From positions 310,001 to 374,000 of the forward strand of contig NZ_VOEI01000003.1 in the NCBI RefSeq assembly GCF_007846095.1: a DNA stretch of 64,000 bases, given 5' to 3'. The DNA comes from Mucilaginibacter achroorhodeus. Lineage in GTDB: Bacteria; Bacteroidota; Bacteroidia; Sphingobacteriales; Sphingobacteriaceae. Positions 50,818-61,700 of the stretch are shown here, in pieces. A model generated the notes under the pieces. The model was not told the origin of the DNA. It saw nothing but the letters and a program-made list of their open reading frames with translations, and searched no databases. A program made the position numbers and the translations under genes. Position 1 is the stretch's first letter. Every line of letters starts with the position of its first letter.

Positions 50818-51639
50818 ATGTTTCATCAAGAATATGAGTCGCCATTAGCGTTAAAGGAAGCCATTAAATGCTTTTGGTATACCGACAAAGATTTTGGCGA
50901 CGGTTATGCTGATTTTGAAGTTGTACCTGATGGCTATGCCGAAATAATCTTTCAGTTTAGTGAGATGAGTTTGCTTGATACCAGCGGCTTGTCCAAACCA
51001 ATGCCCTCTCCTTTTATGGTAGGTTTACTTAATCAGCCATTGATATTTCGCGTTAAAGGACGCATGCAGGTTATCGGCATAAGATGTTACCCGTGGACGG
51101 TGTTCGATCTTTTAGAATTACCTGCAGGCAAGGAGGCTGTAAAGCAATTTGAACATCCTATTGCTGGGTTACATCCCATCTTAACAAAATTTATAAAGCA
51201 GAACGAGCCTGAAAGAGCCATAGATACGTTAAAAAGTTTCTTTTTAAATTATCATGTATCTCTGCGTGCTACAGATGCAACCTTATTTAAAGCCGGAAAC
51301 TCCCTTACTGAAAACAAAGGAAGCGTGGGCGTTAGTTCTGTAGCGGAAGCTGCGCATGCAACGGTGCGTACCCTTGAACGTAAATTTAAGCAGGCCACCG
51401 GCCACACCGTAAAAGATGTAGCCGGACTGATGCGCTTTGAGCAGGTTCGCAACAGGCTGTGGAGCGAACCCAAGGTAAATCTGGCTCAACTTGCCAATGA
51501 GGTCGGCTACGTCGATCAGGCCCACCTTACCAGAGAATTTAAGCGTTACAGCGGCACTACACCCGCCGCATTTACCCGAAAAGCCAAATTACGGCAAGAA
51601 AGCTACGGCGACGATTTTGTCGCGTTTGTACAATCCTGA
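50818..51639 (+). CDS. AraC family transcriptional regulator
   Basis: 273 residues. The N-terminal part (about 1-160) is the beta-rich domain found before AraC domains in Bacteroidota (DUF6597-like, FHQEYESPLALKEAIKCFWY). The C-terminal pair of helix-turn-helix motifs includes VRTLERKFKQATGHTVKDV and LAQLANEVGYVDQAHLTREF, followed by GTTPAAFTRK. It probably controls the neighbouring oxygenases. Confidence 0.9.
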   Translation: MFHQEYESPLALKEAIKCFWYTDKDFGDGYADFEVVPDGYAEIIFQFSEMSLLDTSGLSKPMPSPFMVGLLNQPLIFRVKGRMQVIGIRCYPWTVFDLLELPAGKEAVKQFEHPIAGLHPILTKFIKQNEPERAIDTLKSFFLNYHVSLRATDATLFKAGNSLTENKGSVGVSSVAEAAHATVRTLERKFKQATGHTVKDVAGLMRFEQVRNRLWSEPKVNLAQLANEVGYVDQAHLTREFKRYSGTTPAAFTRKAKLRQESYGDDFVAFVQS

Positions 51640-51680
51640 GATTTCGGCGCTTGTCACCTTTGTGTATCAATTAAAACAAT

Positions 51681-53213
51681 ATGATAAATACACAAAGCGA
51701 TCATACTTACGATGTTATTATAGCTGGCGGTGGGCCGGTGGGCTTATTTCTTGCTTGCGAGTTGGCGCTCGCTAAATGCAGTGTTCTCGTACTTGAGAAA
51801 AACTCCGGATCGTGTTCAGTACTTAAACAATTACCATTTGGATTACGCGGATTAAATTCGGTTTCCATTGAAGCATTGTATCGAAGGGGATTGCTTCAAC
51901 AGATGGAATTACACAAGCAATTTAAAACCCCACACATCAACAGCAATCCTAAACCTGGCGAAAAAGCATCCGGTTTAGGTCACTTCGCCAGAATACCTAT
52001 CAATCGCGCAAAGATTGATGCATCGCAATGGAAATATCGCTTAACCGATGCCCTTGATACCAGTTTATTCACCTCTATGGAAGAGATCGAGACTGTGCTT
52101 TTAAAACGCGCAACAGAATTAGGCGTCGAAATAATGAACGGCTTGCACATAACGGGGTTTACTAAAAATCCCGAAATGATTATTGTTCAAGCAGGAGAAA
52201 CTACATTCACGTCACAATGGCTTGTGGGTTGCGATGGCAGCCGCAGCATTGTAAGAAAAGCCGCCGGGATTGAATTTGCCGGTACCGAGCCCGAGTTTAC
52301 CGGCTATTCGGCTAAAGTTGATATTGCCGATCCTGAAAAATTGCATACCGGCGGTATCACTAACGAAAAGGGCATGTACCTTTTATCGCAAAAGGATTAC
52401 CTCATTATGCAGGACTTTGATGGCGGCGCTTTTCACAATTCAAACCAGCCGGTCACACGCGAACATCTGCAGGCTGTCCTCCGAAAAATTTACGACGCAG
52501 ATGTTACAATAAACAAATTACATACAGCTACTACCTGGACAGACCGTGCAAGGCAAGCTACCACTTACCGCAAAGGCAGGGTACTATTAGCAGGAGATGC
52601 TGCACACATCCACGCACCGCTCGGCGGGCAAGGGCTTAACCTTGGCATAGGCGATGGCATGAATTTAGGCTGGAAACTTGCCGCGGTAATAAACGGCCAC
52701 GCGTCAGACGAACTGCTTAATACTTATTTTAAGGAGCGCTATCCAATCGGCGCCAAGGTGCTCGACTGGTCCCGGGCACAGGTAGCTATCATGAAGCCCG
52801 ATCCGAGTTCACGTGCCATCAACGCCATCATTCGCGATCTGATGGACACCAGCGATGGTGCAACCTACTTCGCCGGCCGAATATCCGGGGTAAATACGCG
52901 CTATGACCTCGGCGGTGATCACTCACTTGTGGGTTACAGCGTACCGGCTTTCAAGCTTAGCGATGGCACAACCATTAACGACAAAATGGCTGATGCGTTA
53001 TGGACAATCTTAGCGTTTGAGCATAATGATGCATTAAAAAGTATTGCCGACAATGAACGGATGAAATACATCGAATCGACAACTACTGAAACATTTGGCC
53101 TTAAGGCCCTTCTTATCAGACCGGATGGTTTTGTAGCCTGGAGTACAAATAAGAATGCTGACGTTGATGTATTTAAAAGAGTGCTTTCATCAAATCAATT
53201 AATCAGCTTTTGA
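51681..53213 (+). CDS. FAD-dependent aromatic monooxygenase (PheA/TfdB type)
   Basis: 510 residues. It contains the GxGxxG of the FAD fold (DVIIAGGGPVGLFLACEL), the DG motif (VGCDGSRSIVRKAAG), and the GD motif GRVLLAGDAAHIHAPLGGQG. This is the class A flavoprotein hydroxylase pattern of phenol or polyketide hydroxylases, using NADPH and oxygen. The C-terminal thioredoxin-like domain is short. The substrate is unknown; context with a LLM enzyme and AraC suggests catabolism of an aromatic or related compound. Confidence 0.9.
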   Translation: MINTQSDHTYDVIIAGGGPVGLFLACELALAKCSVLVLEKNSGSCSVLKQLPFGLRGLNSVSIEALYRRGLLQQMELHKQFKTPHINSNPKPGEKASGLGHFARIPINRAKIDASQWKYRLTDALDTSLFTSMEEIETVLLKRATELGVEIMNGLHITGFTKNPEMIIVQAGETTFTSQWLVGCDGSRSIVRKAAGIEFAGTEPEFTGYSAKVDIADPEKLHTGGITNEKGMYLLSQKDYLIMQDFDGGAFHNSNQPVTREHLQAVLRKIYDADVTINKLHTATTWTDRARQATTYRKGRVLLAGDAAHIHAPLGGQGLNLGIGDGMNLGWKLAAVINGHASDELLNTYFKERYPIGAKVLDWSRAQVAIMKPDPSSRAINAIIRDLMDTSDGATYFAGRISGVNTRYDLGGDHSLVGYSVPAFKLSDGTTINDKMADALWTILAFEHNDALKSIADNERMKYIESTTTETFGLKALLIRPDGFVAWSTNKNADVDVFKRVLSSNQLISF

Positions 53214-53220
53214 CTACCAT

Positions 53221-53682
53221 TTAGTTTACCTTTTTAAACCACATCACCTGTGTTGACTTGCTCGAGCCATTTGCATTAATATCATCAAAAAACAGGCATA
53301 ATGTGTTGGCATTAAGCAAGCGGATAGTTCCGGGTCGTATCATCTGCTGGCTTTGGCCGGGTGCCAGGGTTATAATGATGTTTTTTTCATTTAAAATGTA
53401 GGTAAGGTCTGTTTTGCTGTTGGCGTTTATCTGTTCACCCGTACCATTTATATTAAATTGATAATACACATCGGTTACTAATTTACCATTGGTGTTTACA
53501 ACTGTATTGCTATCGATCAACCTGGTTGTATCTGCAGTTTGCTGCCATTTCGAGGCCAACATCAGCGGGTATTTTGCAGCGTCATCGTTACCCCCGTTTG
53601 CAGGAGCAGGGTTATTTGTAGTTATTTTCTTACAGGCAAAAAGTGATACTGCTAACAAGGTAGCGAGCAATATTTTTTTCAT
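53221..53682 (-). CDS. Hypothetical lipoprotein
   Basis: 153 residues with a lipoprotein signal ending AVSLFAC (Cys near 17), then a Thr/Asn/Pro spacer (ITTNNPAPANGG) and a beta-rich domain with GTIRLLNANTLCLFFDD. It fits the small lipocalin-like (DUF5004/DUF5640-type) lipoproteins of Bacteroidota only loosely. Ends 8 bases from the convergent monooxygenase stop. Confidence 0.75.
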   Translation of the reverse strand: MKKILLATLLAVSLFACKKITTNNPAPANGGNDDAAKYPLMLASKWQQTADTTRLIDSNTVVNTNGKLVTDVYYQFNINGTGEQINANSKTDLTYILNEKNIIITLAPGQSQQMIRPGTIRLLNANTLCLFFDDINANGSSKSTQVMWFKKVN

Positions 53683-54042
53683 AGACGTAGCAAATTATTT
53701 CAACGTTTTCGACAGTGATTATAAAACACCGTGCCAAATTTTCACTTCGATTGAAAAAGAAAACGCATGTTTTTGTGGATTATTTCTTTTTTGAAAGTTG
53801 GTGAGATCTCAAACAATGTCATCGTAGTGTCATTAGTAAACCAAAGGTTTATTTTCTACTAAGGAAATCATGTTGTTTTAAAATTAACCAACATGCATCT
53901 CAGACCTCAAGACGCCACTTTTATTTCGGGATTAGAAAGATTGTTTTTCGTTCCTCTCGCCTAAAACCTAACGCTATAAATATGCATAAACTAACAGTGG
54001 CGCTTTATCGTATAGTTCAGGAAATTCCATATAAAATACACA
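53683..54042. other. 360-base gap between lipoprotein and ankyrin gene
   Basis: AT-rich and without a supported ORF. I see no terminator hairpin, tRNA or clear TAnnTTTG box. It holds the divergent promoters by position only. Confidence 0.5.
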
Positions 54043-54573
54043 ATGATCAAAAAACTTGCTTTGGTAGTTCTCCCCCTGCTTTGCACGGCAACTGCCTTTT
54101 CTCAGAATTTATTTACAGCTATTAGTGAGCGCGATGCTCTTGCGGTAAAACATTTACTTTACAAAGGTGCCGATATTGAGGCCAAAGACAGCAATGGCGA
54201 AACGCCTTTACTAAGCGCCGTCAAAAGCGGACAGGAACGTATAGTGATACTGTTACTGCAACGCAACGCAAATGTCGATGTTAAAGATAAAAATGGCAAT
54301 ACACCTGTAATGATAGCCGCTGCGCGGACAGCTGATGATGAGATTTTAAACTTACTTGTTCAGCACTATCCAAAATTATCAGTGAAGAATGGTATGGGAG
54401 AAACAGCATTAATAGTAGCCGCTAAAGCCGGTAATAAAGAAGCCGTTAACCTTTTGGTGAACAGTGGTGCCGATGCCAATACGCAGGACAAACAGCATAA
54501 AAAAGCTGTTGATTACGCTAACGAACAAAACAATGGCGGTATGGTCTCCATCTTAACAACCGGAGGAAAATAA
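54043..54573 (+). CDS. Exported ankyrin repeat protein
   Basis: 176 residues with a signal peptide (LVVLPLLCTATAFS, cleavage near 20). Four to five ankyrin repeats follow (about 25-170), with typical cores DSNGETPLLSAVKSGQERIV, KNGNTPVMIAAARTADDEI and GMGETALIVAAKAGNKEAV. It is a periplasmic or surface protein-binding scaffold. Partner unknown. It has its own terminator. Confidence 0.88.
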   Translation: MIKKLALVVLPLLCTATAFSQNLFTAISERDALAVKHLLYKGADIEAKDSNGETPLLSAVKSGQERIVILLLQRNANVDVKDKNGNTPVMIAAARTADDEILNLLVQHYPKLSVKNGMGETALIVAAKAGNKEAVNLLVNSGADANTQDKQHKKAVDYANEQNNGGMVSILTTGGK

Positions 54574-54581
54574 ATTATACG

Positions 54582-54614
54582 AAAAAGGGACAGCCTGTTA
54601 GGCTTTCCCTTTTT
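54582..54614 (+). terminator. Terminator after the ankyrin gene
   Basis: AAAAAGGGA (54582-54590) / TCCCTTTTT (54606-54614), with an inner GCCT/AGGC pair of arms. Ends in T-run. Confidence 0.88.
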
Positions 54615-54708
54615 GATTTTGAATAGCTGCCATAAAGGCCAGTATAAATCCGGATCAGTTAATTGGTACGGATTTGGCATTACAGTTAGTGACAACAAAA
54701 TTTGATTT

Positions 54709-55203
54709 ATGGCAACTGAAAAAGCAATATTGGCAGGCGGATGTTTCTGGGGCGTTGAAGAGTTAATAAGGCATCTACCGGGCGTGCAATCTACACGTGT
54801 TGGATATACAGGCGGTGACGTACCTAATGCAACCTACCGCCATCACGGCACACACGCTGAAGGCATAGCAATCATATTTGACCCTCAAGTACTTTCTTAC
54901 CGTAAATTGCTGGAATATTTTTTCCAGATACACAACCCAACAACAAAAAACCGTCAGGGTAATGACATCGGTACATCATACCGTTCTGCAATTTACTATC
55001 TGGATGAGACGCAGAAGCAAACTGCCGAACAATTGATAGCAGAAATGGATGCATCTGGTGTATGGCCAGGTAAGATAGTTACCGAAGTTGAGCCCGCAGG
55101 CGACTTTTGGGATGCCGAGGATGAGCATCAGGATTATCTGCAAAAACATCCTTACGGGTATACCTGTCACTACGAGCGCCCCGAATGGAAGCTTACCAAC
55201 TAA
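54709..55203 (+). CDS. msrA: Peptide methionine-S-sulfoxide reductase MsrA
   Basis: 164 residues. It reduces the S form of methionine sulfoxide. The catalytic Cys12 is in GGCFWGVEE, and [21 protein letters not shown] and [13 protein letters not shown] are family marks. The C-terminal half keeps [21 protein letters not shown] with an extra Cys (in YTCHY) that may serve as resolving Cys. Full length, no signal peptide. Confidence 0.94.
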   Translation: MATEKAILAGGCFWGVEELIRHLPGVQSTRVGYTGGDVPNATYRHHGTHAEGIAIIFDPQVLSYRKLLEYFFQIHNPTTKNRQGNDIGTSYRSAIYYLDETQKQTAEQLIAEMDASGVWPGKIVTEVEPAGDFWDAEDEHQDYLQKHPYGYTCHYERPEWKLTN

Positions 55204-55209
55204 AATGTA

Positions 55210-55656
55210 TTACTTGTGAATATCATAAAATGAACGAAGATAGGTAAGTGGAATATTCATACCTTCTTTGTTCATTGCTTTAGGAAAGTGATCGGGGTCA
55301 AACCATTTATTTAGCTCATCCGGCACTGAGGACGCATCGCTAACGCGCTTAAAACCCATACTCCAATCGGGAAAATTTCTTTGTTTAATAGGATAGCTGA
55401 ATAATTCAGTTATCTGGTTATGCCTATCGTCTTTGGATATTGTTTTGTAAATATCTTTAACGGTCTCTTCGCTACCTTCTAATACCTGGATAAATCTTCC
55501 GTGATCACTAAACGCGCTTTGCTCGTCTATAAAAACTAACATACCGGTTATATCCTTTTCAATGTTGTTTTTTACAGCTGTTGCAAGTATCTCATCCAGG
55601 TTATTATCGCTCATGGGATGGGTAGCATGGCTCATGTAAATCAGGTAATGCAGCAT
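55210..55656 (-). CDS. BLUF domain photosensor protein
   Basis: 148 residues, single BLUF domain (blue-light sensor using FAD) plus a short C-terminal extension. The photochemical residues are in place: Tyr7 in YLIYMSHAT, Asn31 in NNIEKDITGMLVF, and Gln57 in RFIQVLEG; the trailing WSMGFKRV has the Trp/Met seen near the flavin. Between Asn31 and Gln57 there are 26 residues, against 18 in AppA as I recall it, an insertion (DEQSAFSDHG). No output domain is attached, so it must act by contact with another protein. Confidence 0.82.
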   Translation of the reverse strand: MLHYLIYMSHATHPMSDNNLDEILATAVKNNIEKDITGMLVFIDEQSAFSDHGRFIQVLEGSEETVKDIYKTISKDDRHNQITELFSYPIKQRNFPDWSMGFKRVSDASSVPDELNKWFDPDHFPKAMNKEGMNIPLTYLRSFYDIHK

Positions 55657-55757
55657 AGGTGGAATTTTTTATCAAATACTTCTAAAACCAGTAATTGTTT
55701 TAACTATTATTCGGCAGACAATTTGTTATTGAATATTATTCCTTAAAGGAGTGTGTT

Positions 55758-57212
55758 TTACAGTAAATTGGATGTTTCCTTTGCGAGGCGACTATGCTTC
55801 CGGCCATAAAAAAAGTAAATAACCAATCCTATAGCCAGCCAAATGATCAATCTTAACCAGGTATCGCCGGGTAAAAAGGTCATCATAGCCAAACAGGTAA
55901 GGATGCCCAATATTGGCACGAGTGGTACCAGTGGGGTTTTGAACGGCCTAAATACATCGGGTTGCTTTTTTCGCATAACAAGCACACCAGCGCAAACCAT
56001 CACAAAAGCTAACAAAGTGCCGATGCTGGTCATCTCGCCTACTACTCTTATAGGAACAAATGCGGCAAAAACAGCAATGAAGGCGCATAGTACGATATTG
56101 GATTTCCATGGCGTGCGGAATTTATGGTGAACCTCTGAGAACACCTTTGGCAGTAAGCCATCTTTCGACATGGAGAAGAAAACCCTTGATTGCCCTAACA
56201 GATCAACCAATATCACAGATGTATATCCGATAAGAATGGCCAAAACTACCGCTTTACTTAACCAGGGAAAACCGGTTTTTTCAATGGCGATAGCTACCGG
56301 CGCGCCTGAGCCTATAAACTCTTTATAATTAGCCAATCCGGTCATTACATGGGCGAAGATCACAAACAAAATTGTACACACCACAAGCGACCCGATAATA
56401 CCTATGGGCATGTTACGTTGCGGGTTTTTAGCTTCCTGCGCGGCAGTAGACACCGCATCAAAGCCGATAAATACAAAAAACACCAAACCGGCGCCGCGTA
56501 ATATACCAGACCATCCATACTCGCCCCAAACACCTGTATTTTGAGGGATATAAGGATGATAGTTCTGCGGGTTGATGAAAGACCACCCTACAGCAATGAA
56601 CACCAGCACAACCCCCACCTTAAGCGTAACGATAATGGCATTCACCATTGCTGAGCCTTTAGTGCCCCTGATAATGATGCTGGTAACCAGAATAACGATA
56701 AGCAGGGCAGGTAAATTAATTATGCCGCTTATTAATTCACCGTTTACTCCTTTAATGCTTTCAAACGGAGACATGGTTAGTTGCTGTGGCAGATAAAGAT
56801 CAAACCAGGACAGGAATTTTGTTAAATACTGCGACCAACTGATCGCCACCGTTGCGGCACCTACCGAATATTCCAGCACCAGGTCCCACCCTATTATCCA
56901 GGCAAATAATTCGCCCATTGTGGCGTATGAATAAGTGTATGCACTGCCCGCCACAGGTATCATAGCTGAGAACTCTGCATAGCATAGCGCAGCGAACGTA
57001 CAACCTAATGCTGCTATCACAAAAGAAATGGTTACAGCAGGCCCGGAGTGTTGGCCAGCGGCTATTCCCGTTAGTGAAAATAAACCTGCACCTATAATAA
57101 TACCTATCCCTATTAGGATAAGATTAATTGGCCCTAAGGAGCGCTTAAGTGTGTTTTCGTTATTCTCTGATGATTCCTTAAGAAGTACGCTTATCGGTTT
57201 AATACGCATCAT
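55758..57212 (-). CDS. APC superfamily amino acid permease
   Basis: 484 residues with 12 or more membrane helices. The first helix LIGIGIIIGAGLFSLTGIAAG is split in the way typical of the APC family (GAGIF-like), and FVFIGFDAVSTAAQEAKNPQ is the mark of the cationic amino acid transporter branch. It probably takes up amino acids with protons. Starts at either of two adjacent ATGs. Single gene with the outer membrane factor operon behind it. Confidence 0.92.
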   Translation of the reverse strand: MMRIKPISVLLKESSENNENTLKRSLGPINLILIGIGIIIGAGLFSLTGIAAGQHSGPAVTISFVIAALGCTFAALCYAEFSAMIPVAGSAYTYSYATMGELFAWIIGWDLVLEYSVGAATVAISWSQYLTKFLSWFDLYLPQQLTMSPFESIKGVNGELISGIINLPALLIVILVTSIIIRGTKGSAMVNAIIVTLKVGVVLVFIAVGWSFINPQNYHPYIPQNTGVWGEYGWSGILRGAGLVFFVFIGFDAVSTAAQEAKNPQRNMPIGIIGSLVVCTILFVIFAHVMTGLANYKEFIGSGAPVAIAIEKTGFPWLSKAVVLAILIGYTSVILVDLLGQSRVFFSMSKDGLLPKVFSEVHHKFRTPWKSNIVLCAFIAVFAAFVPIRVVGEMTSIGTLLAFVMVCAGVLVMRKKQPDVFRPFKTPLVPLVPILGILTCLAMMTFLPGDTWLRLIIWLAIGLVIYFFYGRKHSRLAKETSNLL

Positions 57213-57285
57213 GCAAAAATGCGTAACACTGCCTGCATTTTATACTTTAAATTCAAATTTGACCTCAGCGAGCATTTTCGTTAAC

Positions 57286-57324
57286 AAAAAACCCGCTGCG
57301 TTTTAAGTGCGCAGCGGGGTTTTT
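57286..57324 (-). terminator. Terminator of the RND efflux operon
   Basis: Stem with core ACCCGCTGCG (57291-57300) / CGCAGCGGG (57310-57318) and flanking A-run/T-run arms to 57286 and 57324. It lies 20 bases past the stop at 57344 on the minus strand and before the permease start. Confidence 0.88.
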
Positions 57325-57343
57325 GTTGTATCTGTTCATGAAA

Positions 57344-58756
57344 TTATCTCCAGCCACCGCCAAGTGAGCGGTATAAATTAACAACGGCTTGCAATTGCTG
57401 CAGTTTATCGTTAACACCACTCAACTGCGCCGAAAGCAAACTTTGTTCTGAGGTTAATACATCGGTATAATTTGTGGCCGAACTATAGCGTAATAACTCT
57501 TTTGTATAATCTACCGCCTTTTGTAATGCTGCCAGTTGTTGCGTGCGCGAGTTTTGTTTCTCAACCGCGGTTTCGTATTCATATAAAGCGTTTGAAACCT
57601 CAGAGCCTGCAGTTAATATACTTTGCTGGAATGCATAAAATGCTTCTTCCTGTTGTGCTTTTGCGGTACGCAAACGTGCTTTGTTCTCACCCCTTGCAAA
57701 TATCGGCTGCGTTAAACCACCTATAATATTGTAAAAGATGGAATTACTGAACAGGTTTTTAATAAGCAATGACGACACGCCACCCTGCGCCGTAATCGTT
57801 AACGAAGGATAAAAATATGCTTTAGCAGCGTTTGTAGTCTCAAAGGCCGCCCGGAAAGCAAATTCTGCCTGTTGTACATCCGGTCTGTTTTTTAACAATT
57901 GTGACGGTACGCCTACCTGCATATTGGTGTAAGGTTTTTGCTCATCAAGCGAACCGCGTTTAATAGTACCAGGCGTACGGGCAAGCAATATACTTAACGC
58001 ATTTTCCGTTTCACGGATGCTGCGTTTAAGATCGGGTATGGTAACTTCTGCGGCGTAGCGGTTAGCTTCACTCTGTACTACAGCGGCACCGTTAACTATT
58101 GCGCTTTCTTTTAACGCTTTCATTGTCTCCACATCGTTAATGCGGTTTTTGAGAGTTTGCTGCGTAATGGCCAGTTGTTTATCTAATGCTAATAGCGCAT
58201 AATAATTATTGGCAATGTTCGCTATTAGTTGTGTTTGTACTGCACGCTTGCCTGCGTCACTTGCAAAAAAATTAGTCAATGCAGAGCGCTTAGCACTGCT
58301 TAGCTTACCCCATATATCAGCCTCCCAGCTTGAGCTTAAGCCCAATTGATGTGTGGTAGTTGTCAATATGAACGAGCTGGCAAATTCCGGCGGAAAGTTT
58401 AAACTTGCCAACGAAGTTTTAGTCCGCGTGATCTGTGCATTGGCAGATAAACTTGGGAACAAAGCAGCCTTAGTTTGTTGCACGGTTGCGTAAGCCTCAT
58501 TAATGCGTTGCATGGCAGTTTTAAGGTCGAGATTATTTTGCAAGCCTTCCTTTATCAGGTTTTGCAATTCAACATCAGCAAAAAGCTGCTCGATTGGCAT
58601 CGTTGCAATCGATGTTGTGTCCGTAATTGTGGTATCACGGTACAACCTATCTGTTTGAGTATTTAGGTTTGGCCGCTGATACTTTTTAGTAACACATGAT
58701 GATACGATCATCGTTACCGAAAGCATAGCAAATACAGGCCATTTATATGTTTTCAT
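57344..58756 (-). CDS. Efflux outer membrane factor, NodT/OprM type
   Basis: 470 residues with a lipoprotein signal (MLSVTMIVSSC, Cys near 21). Two OEP repeats of the RND outer membrane lipoprotein type follow, with ASWEADIWGK-like (SSWEADIWGKLSSAKRSA) and VPSQLLKNRPDVQQAEF, the hallmark of this family. It forms the trimeric channel for the pump encoded just upstream (33 bases). Last gene of the operon. Confidence 0.93.
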   Translation of the reverse strand: MKTYKWPVFAMLSVTMIVSSCVTKKYQRPNLNTQTDRLYRDTTITDTTSIATMPIEQLFADVELQNLIKEGLQNNLDLKTAMQRINEAYATVQQTKAALFPSLSANAQITRTKTSLASLNFPPEFASSFILTTTTHQLGLSSSWEADIWGKLSSAKRSALTNFFASDAGKRAVQTQLIANIANNYYALLALDKQLAITQQTLKNRINDVETMKALKESAIVNGAAVVQSEANRYAAEVTIPDLKRSIRETENALSILLARTPGTIKRGSLDEQKPYTNMQVGVPSQLLKNRPDVQQAEFAFRAAFETTNAAKAYFYPSLTITAQGGVSSLLIKNLFSNSIFYNIIGGLTQPIFARGENKARLRTAKAQQEEAFYAFQQSILTAGSEVSNALYEYETAVEKQNSRTQQLAALQKAVDYTKELLRYSSATNYTDVLTSEQSLLSAQLSGVNDKLQQLQAVVNLYRSLGGGWR

Positions 58757-58789
58757 TTTTGTTGTGATCTTTGTTTGTCTGCAAATAAA

Positions 58790-61700
58790 TTAAGCCAGTT
58801 CAATATCTTCCTCGTCGTCATCTTCCTCTACACGTTTAGAGCTGATGCGCTCCTGTAAGGTTTGGAAAATGACAAATAGCGTAGGGATTACGAATACCCC
58901 GAACACCGTACCGATAAGCATGCCGCCTACCGCACCTGTACCAATAGAGCGGTTACCCTCTGCACCTGCACCACTGGCCAGCATCAAAGGCACAAGGCCC
59001 AGGATAAATGCAAAGGACGTCATCAAAATTGGTCGTAAACGTGCCACGGCACCTTCAACCGCTGCCTCAACTATACTTAATCCACTACGGCGTCGCATTA
59101 CGGCAAATTCCACGATCAGGATGGCATTCTTAGCCAGCAAGCCGATGAGCATGATGAGCGTGATCTGTAGATAGATATTGTTTTGTACACCAAATATTTT
59201 AGCAAAAACAAATGCACCGGCCAAACCAACCGGTAGCGATAACAATACCGCGAAAGGCAGGATGTAACTTTCGTACTGTGCACTCAAAAGGAAGTAAACA
59301 AATATCAAACACAGACCAAAAATGAAAAGTGTCTGGCTTCCGCTCGATATCTCTTCACGGCTTAAGCCTGAAAATTCATAACCATAACCTGTCGGCAACG
59401 TTTTCGCAGCAACTTCCTGCACAGCCTTTATGGCATCACCGGTACTGTAACCCGGTTTTGGTGCACCTGTTATGCTGATAGAAGTAAATAAGTTAAAACG
59501 GCTGATCGATTCCGGCCCGTAAACTTTTTGCAAGCTAACAAACTCGGTTATTGGCGCCATAACGCCATCATTGTTGCGCACGTAGATTTGGTTGAGACTC
59601 TCAGGTGTTGCGCGATAAGCCGCATCAGCCTGTATCATTACGCGGTATTGTTTACCAAACTCATTAAAGTTTGAGGCGTACAAGCCACCAAAGTAACCCT
59701 GCAATGTGCCTAATACTACATCAACACCAATGTTGGCATCCTTACATTTTGCAACGTTCACATCAACTTTATATTGGGGGAAGTTGGTGTTAAAGAAAGT
59801 GGTGCCATATTGTATTTCCGGGCGCTGATTAAGTGCTGCAAGAAATTTCCCATTTACGCCCACAAAATCATCTATGGTGCCGCCTGTACGGTCTTGCAAT
59901 TCCACTTCAAAACCGCTGCTGTTACCAAAACCCTGTAAAGATGGCGGCGCAAAAAAGATGATCTTTGCTTCCTTAATACCAGCCGTCATACCAAACATTT
60001 TGCCGGTAACCGCGCTTACAGTATGTTCTTTACCTTCCCGTTCGCCCCAAGGCTTTAATTTGATAAACAAGATACCGTATGAACCACCTGCACCGCTCAA
60101 TAACCCAACGCCACCAATGCGGGTGACTGATTCTACCTCGGGAAGGGAACGCACCACACTTGTAACTTTCTCGGCTACTGCAATTGTTCGCTCTAAAGAA
60201 GAAGCAGGTGGCAGACTGATATCGGCCATAATAAAGCTTTGGTCCTCATCTGGTACGAAACCGCTTGGTGTGGTCTTCAGCAAAAACCAAAACAAACCGG
60301 CAAATACAGCAATACCTAATACCGCTATCCATTTCTTAACAGATAAAAAGCTTACTGAACGTTTATATTTCTCTGTAACAGCATCAAAAGCTGTGTTGAA
60401 TGCACCATAGAAACGATTTAGTAAACCTGTTTTATGTTCGCCTTCATTGTGAGGTTTTAACAACAATGCACATAGCGCCGGACTAAGCGTTAGCGCGTTA
60501 ACTGCCGATATGATGATAGATATAGCAAGCGTTAAACCAAACTGTTTGTAAAAGACCCCCGATGACCCTGTTATAAACGATACCGGGATGAACACTGCGG
60601 CCATTACCAGCGTTATGGAAATCACGGCCCCGCTTATCTCATTCATGGCGGTTATCGTTGCTTTCCGTGCCGATCTTGCACCTTTATCCAGCTTAGCGTG
60701 CACCGCCTCAACCACCACGATGGCATCATCCACCACGATACCAATAGCCAGCACCAGCGCAAACAGTGTAAGCAGGTTAATGGTAAAGCCGAATAGCTTT
60801 AAGAAGAAAAATGTCCCCACAATGGCCACCGGCACTGCAATAGCCGGTATCAAAGTAGAGCGGAAATCCTGCAGGAAGACAAATACTACAATGAAAACCA
60901 GGATGAATGCTTCGATCAGCGTATGGATTACCTTTTCGATCGACACATCCAGAAATTCGTTCGCGCTGAATATGGTGTAAACACTTACACCTTGCGGGAA
61001 GCTTTTGGCAGCGTTGTCCAACGTTTGCTGTACTTCCTTGATCATTTCATAAGCGTTTGAACCGGCCGATTGGTAAACGGCTAAAGCTATAGATGGCTCG
61101 CCGTTAGTTACCGTTTCACTGTTGTAAGTAAGTGACCCGAGCTCAACCCTTGCAACATCTTTCAGACGAAGCAGTTGGCCGCCTTTGGCCGAACGAATGA
61201 TGATGTTCTCAAACTCCACAGGCTTTTTCAAACGGCCTTTGTATTTCAAAACATACTCAAAAGATTGGTTACTATTTTCACCCAGTTTACCGGGTGCAGC
61301 TTCAATGTTCTGCTCAGCAAGCGCGTTGCTAACATCACTTGGTATTAAACCATAAGTGGCCATCACATCAGGTTTTAACCAAATGCGCATAGAATAATCC
61401 TGCGTACCAAATGCTGATGCATCGCCCACGCCGTTGATACGTTTTACCAGCGGCACCACGTTAATGTTGGCGTAGTTTTGCAAGAAAGTTTGATCGTATG
61501 ATTTGTTGGAACTTTTAAGGGCAAACACCATCACCATGCTGCTCTGTTGCTTACTGGTGGTGACACCTGCCTTAGTAACTTCGGCTGGTAATAAAGGTGT
61601 AGCCTTTGAAACCCGATTCTGCACGTTCACAGCCGCCAGATCGGGGTTGGTACCCAATTTGAAATATACAGTAATTGTAGCAGAACCATCGTTACCGGCT

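Noticed and set aside
53489..53794. 101-residue plus ORF over the lipoprotein start
   Set aside because: Antisense to the lipoprotein gene with no domain or signal support.
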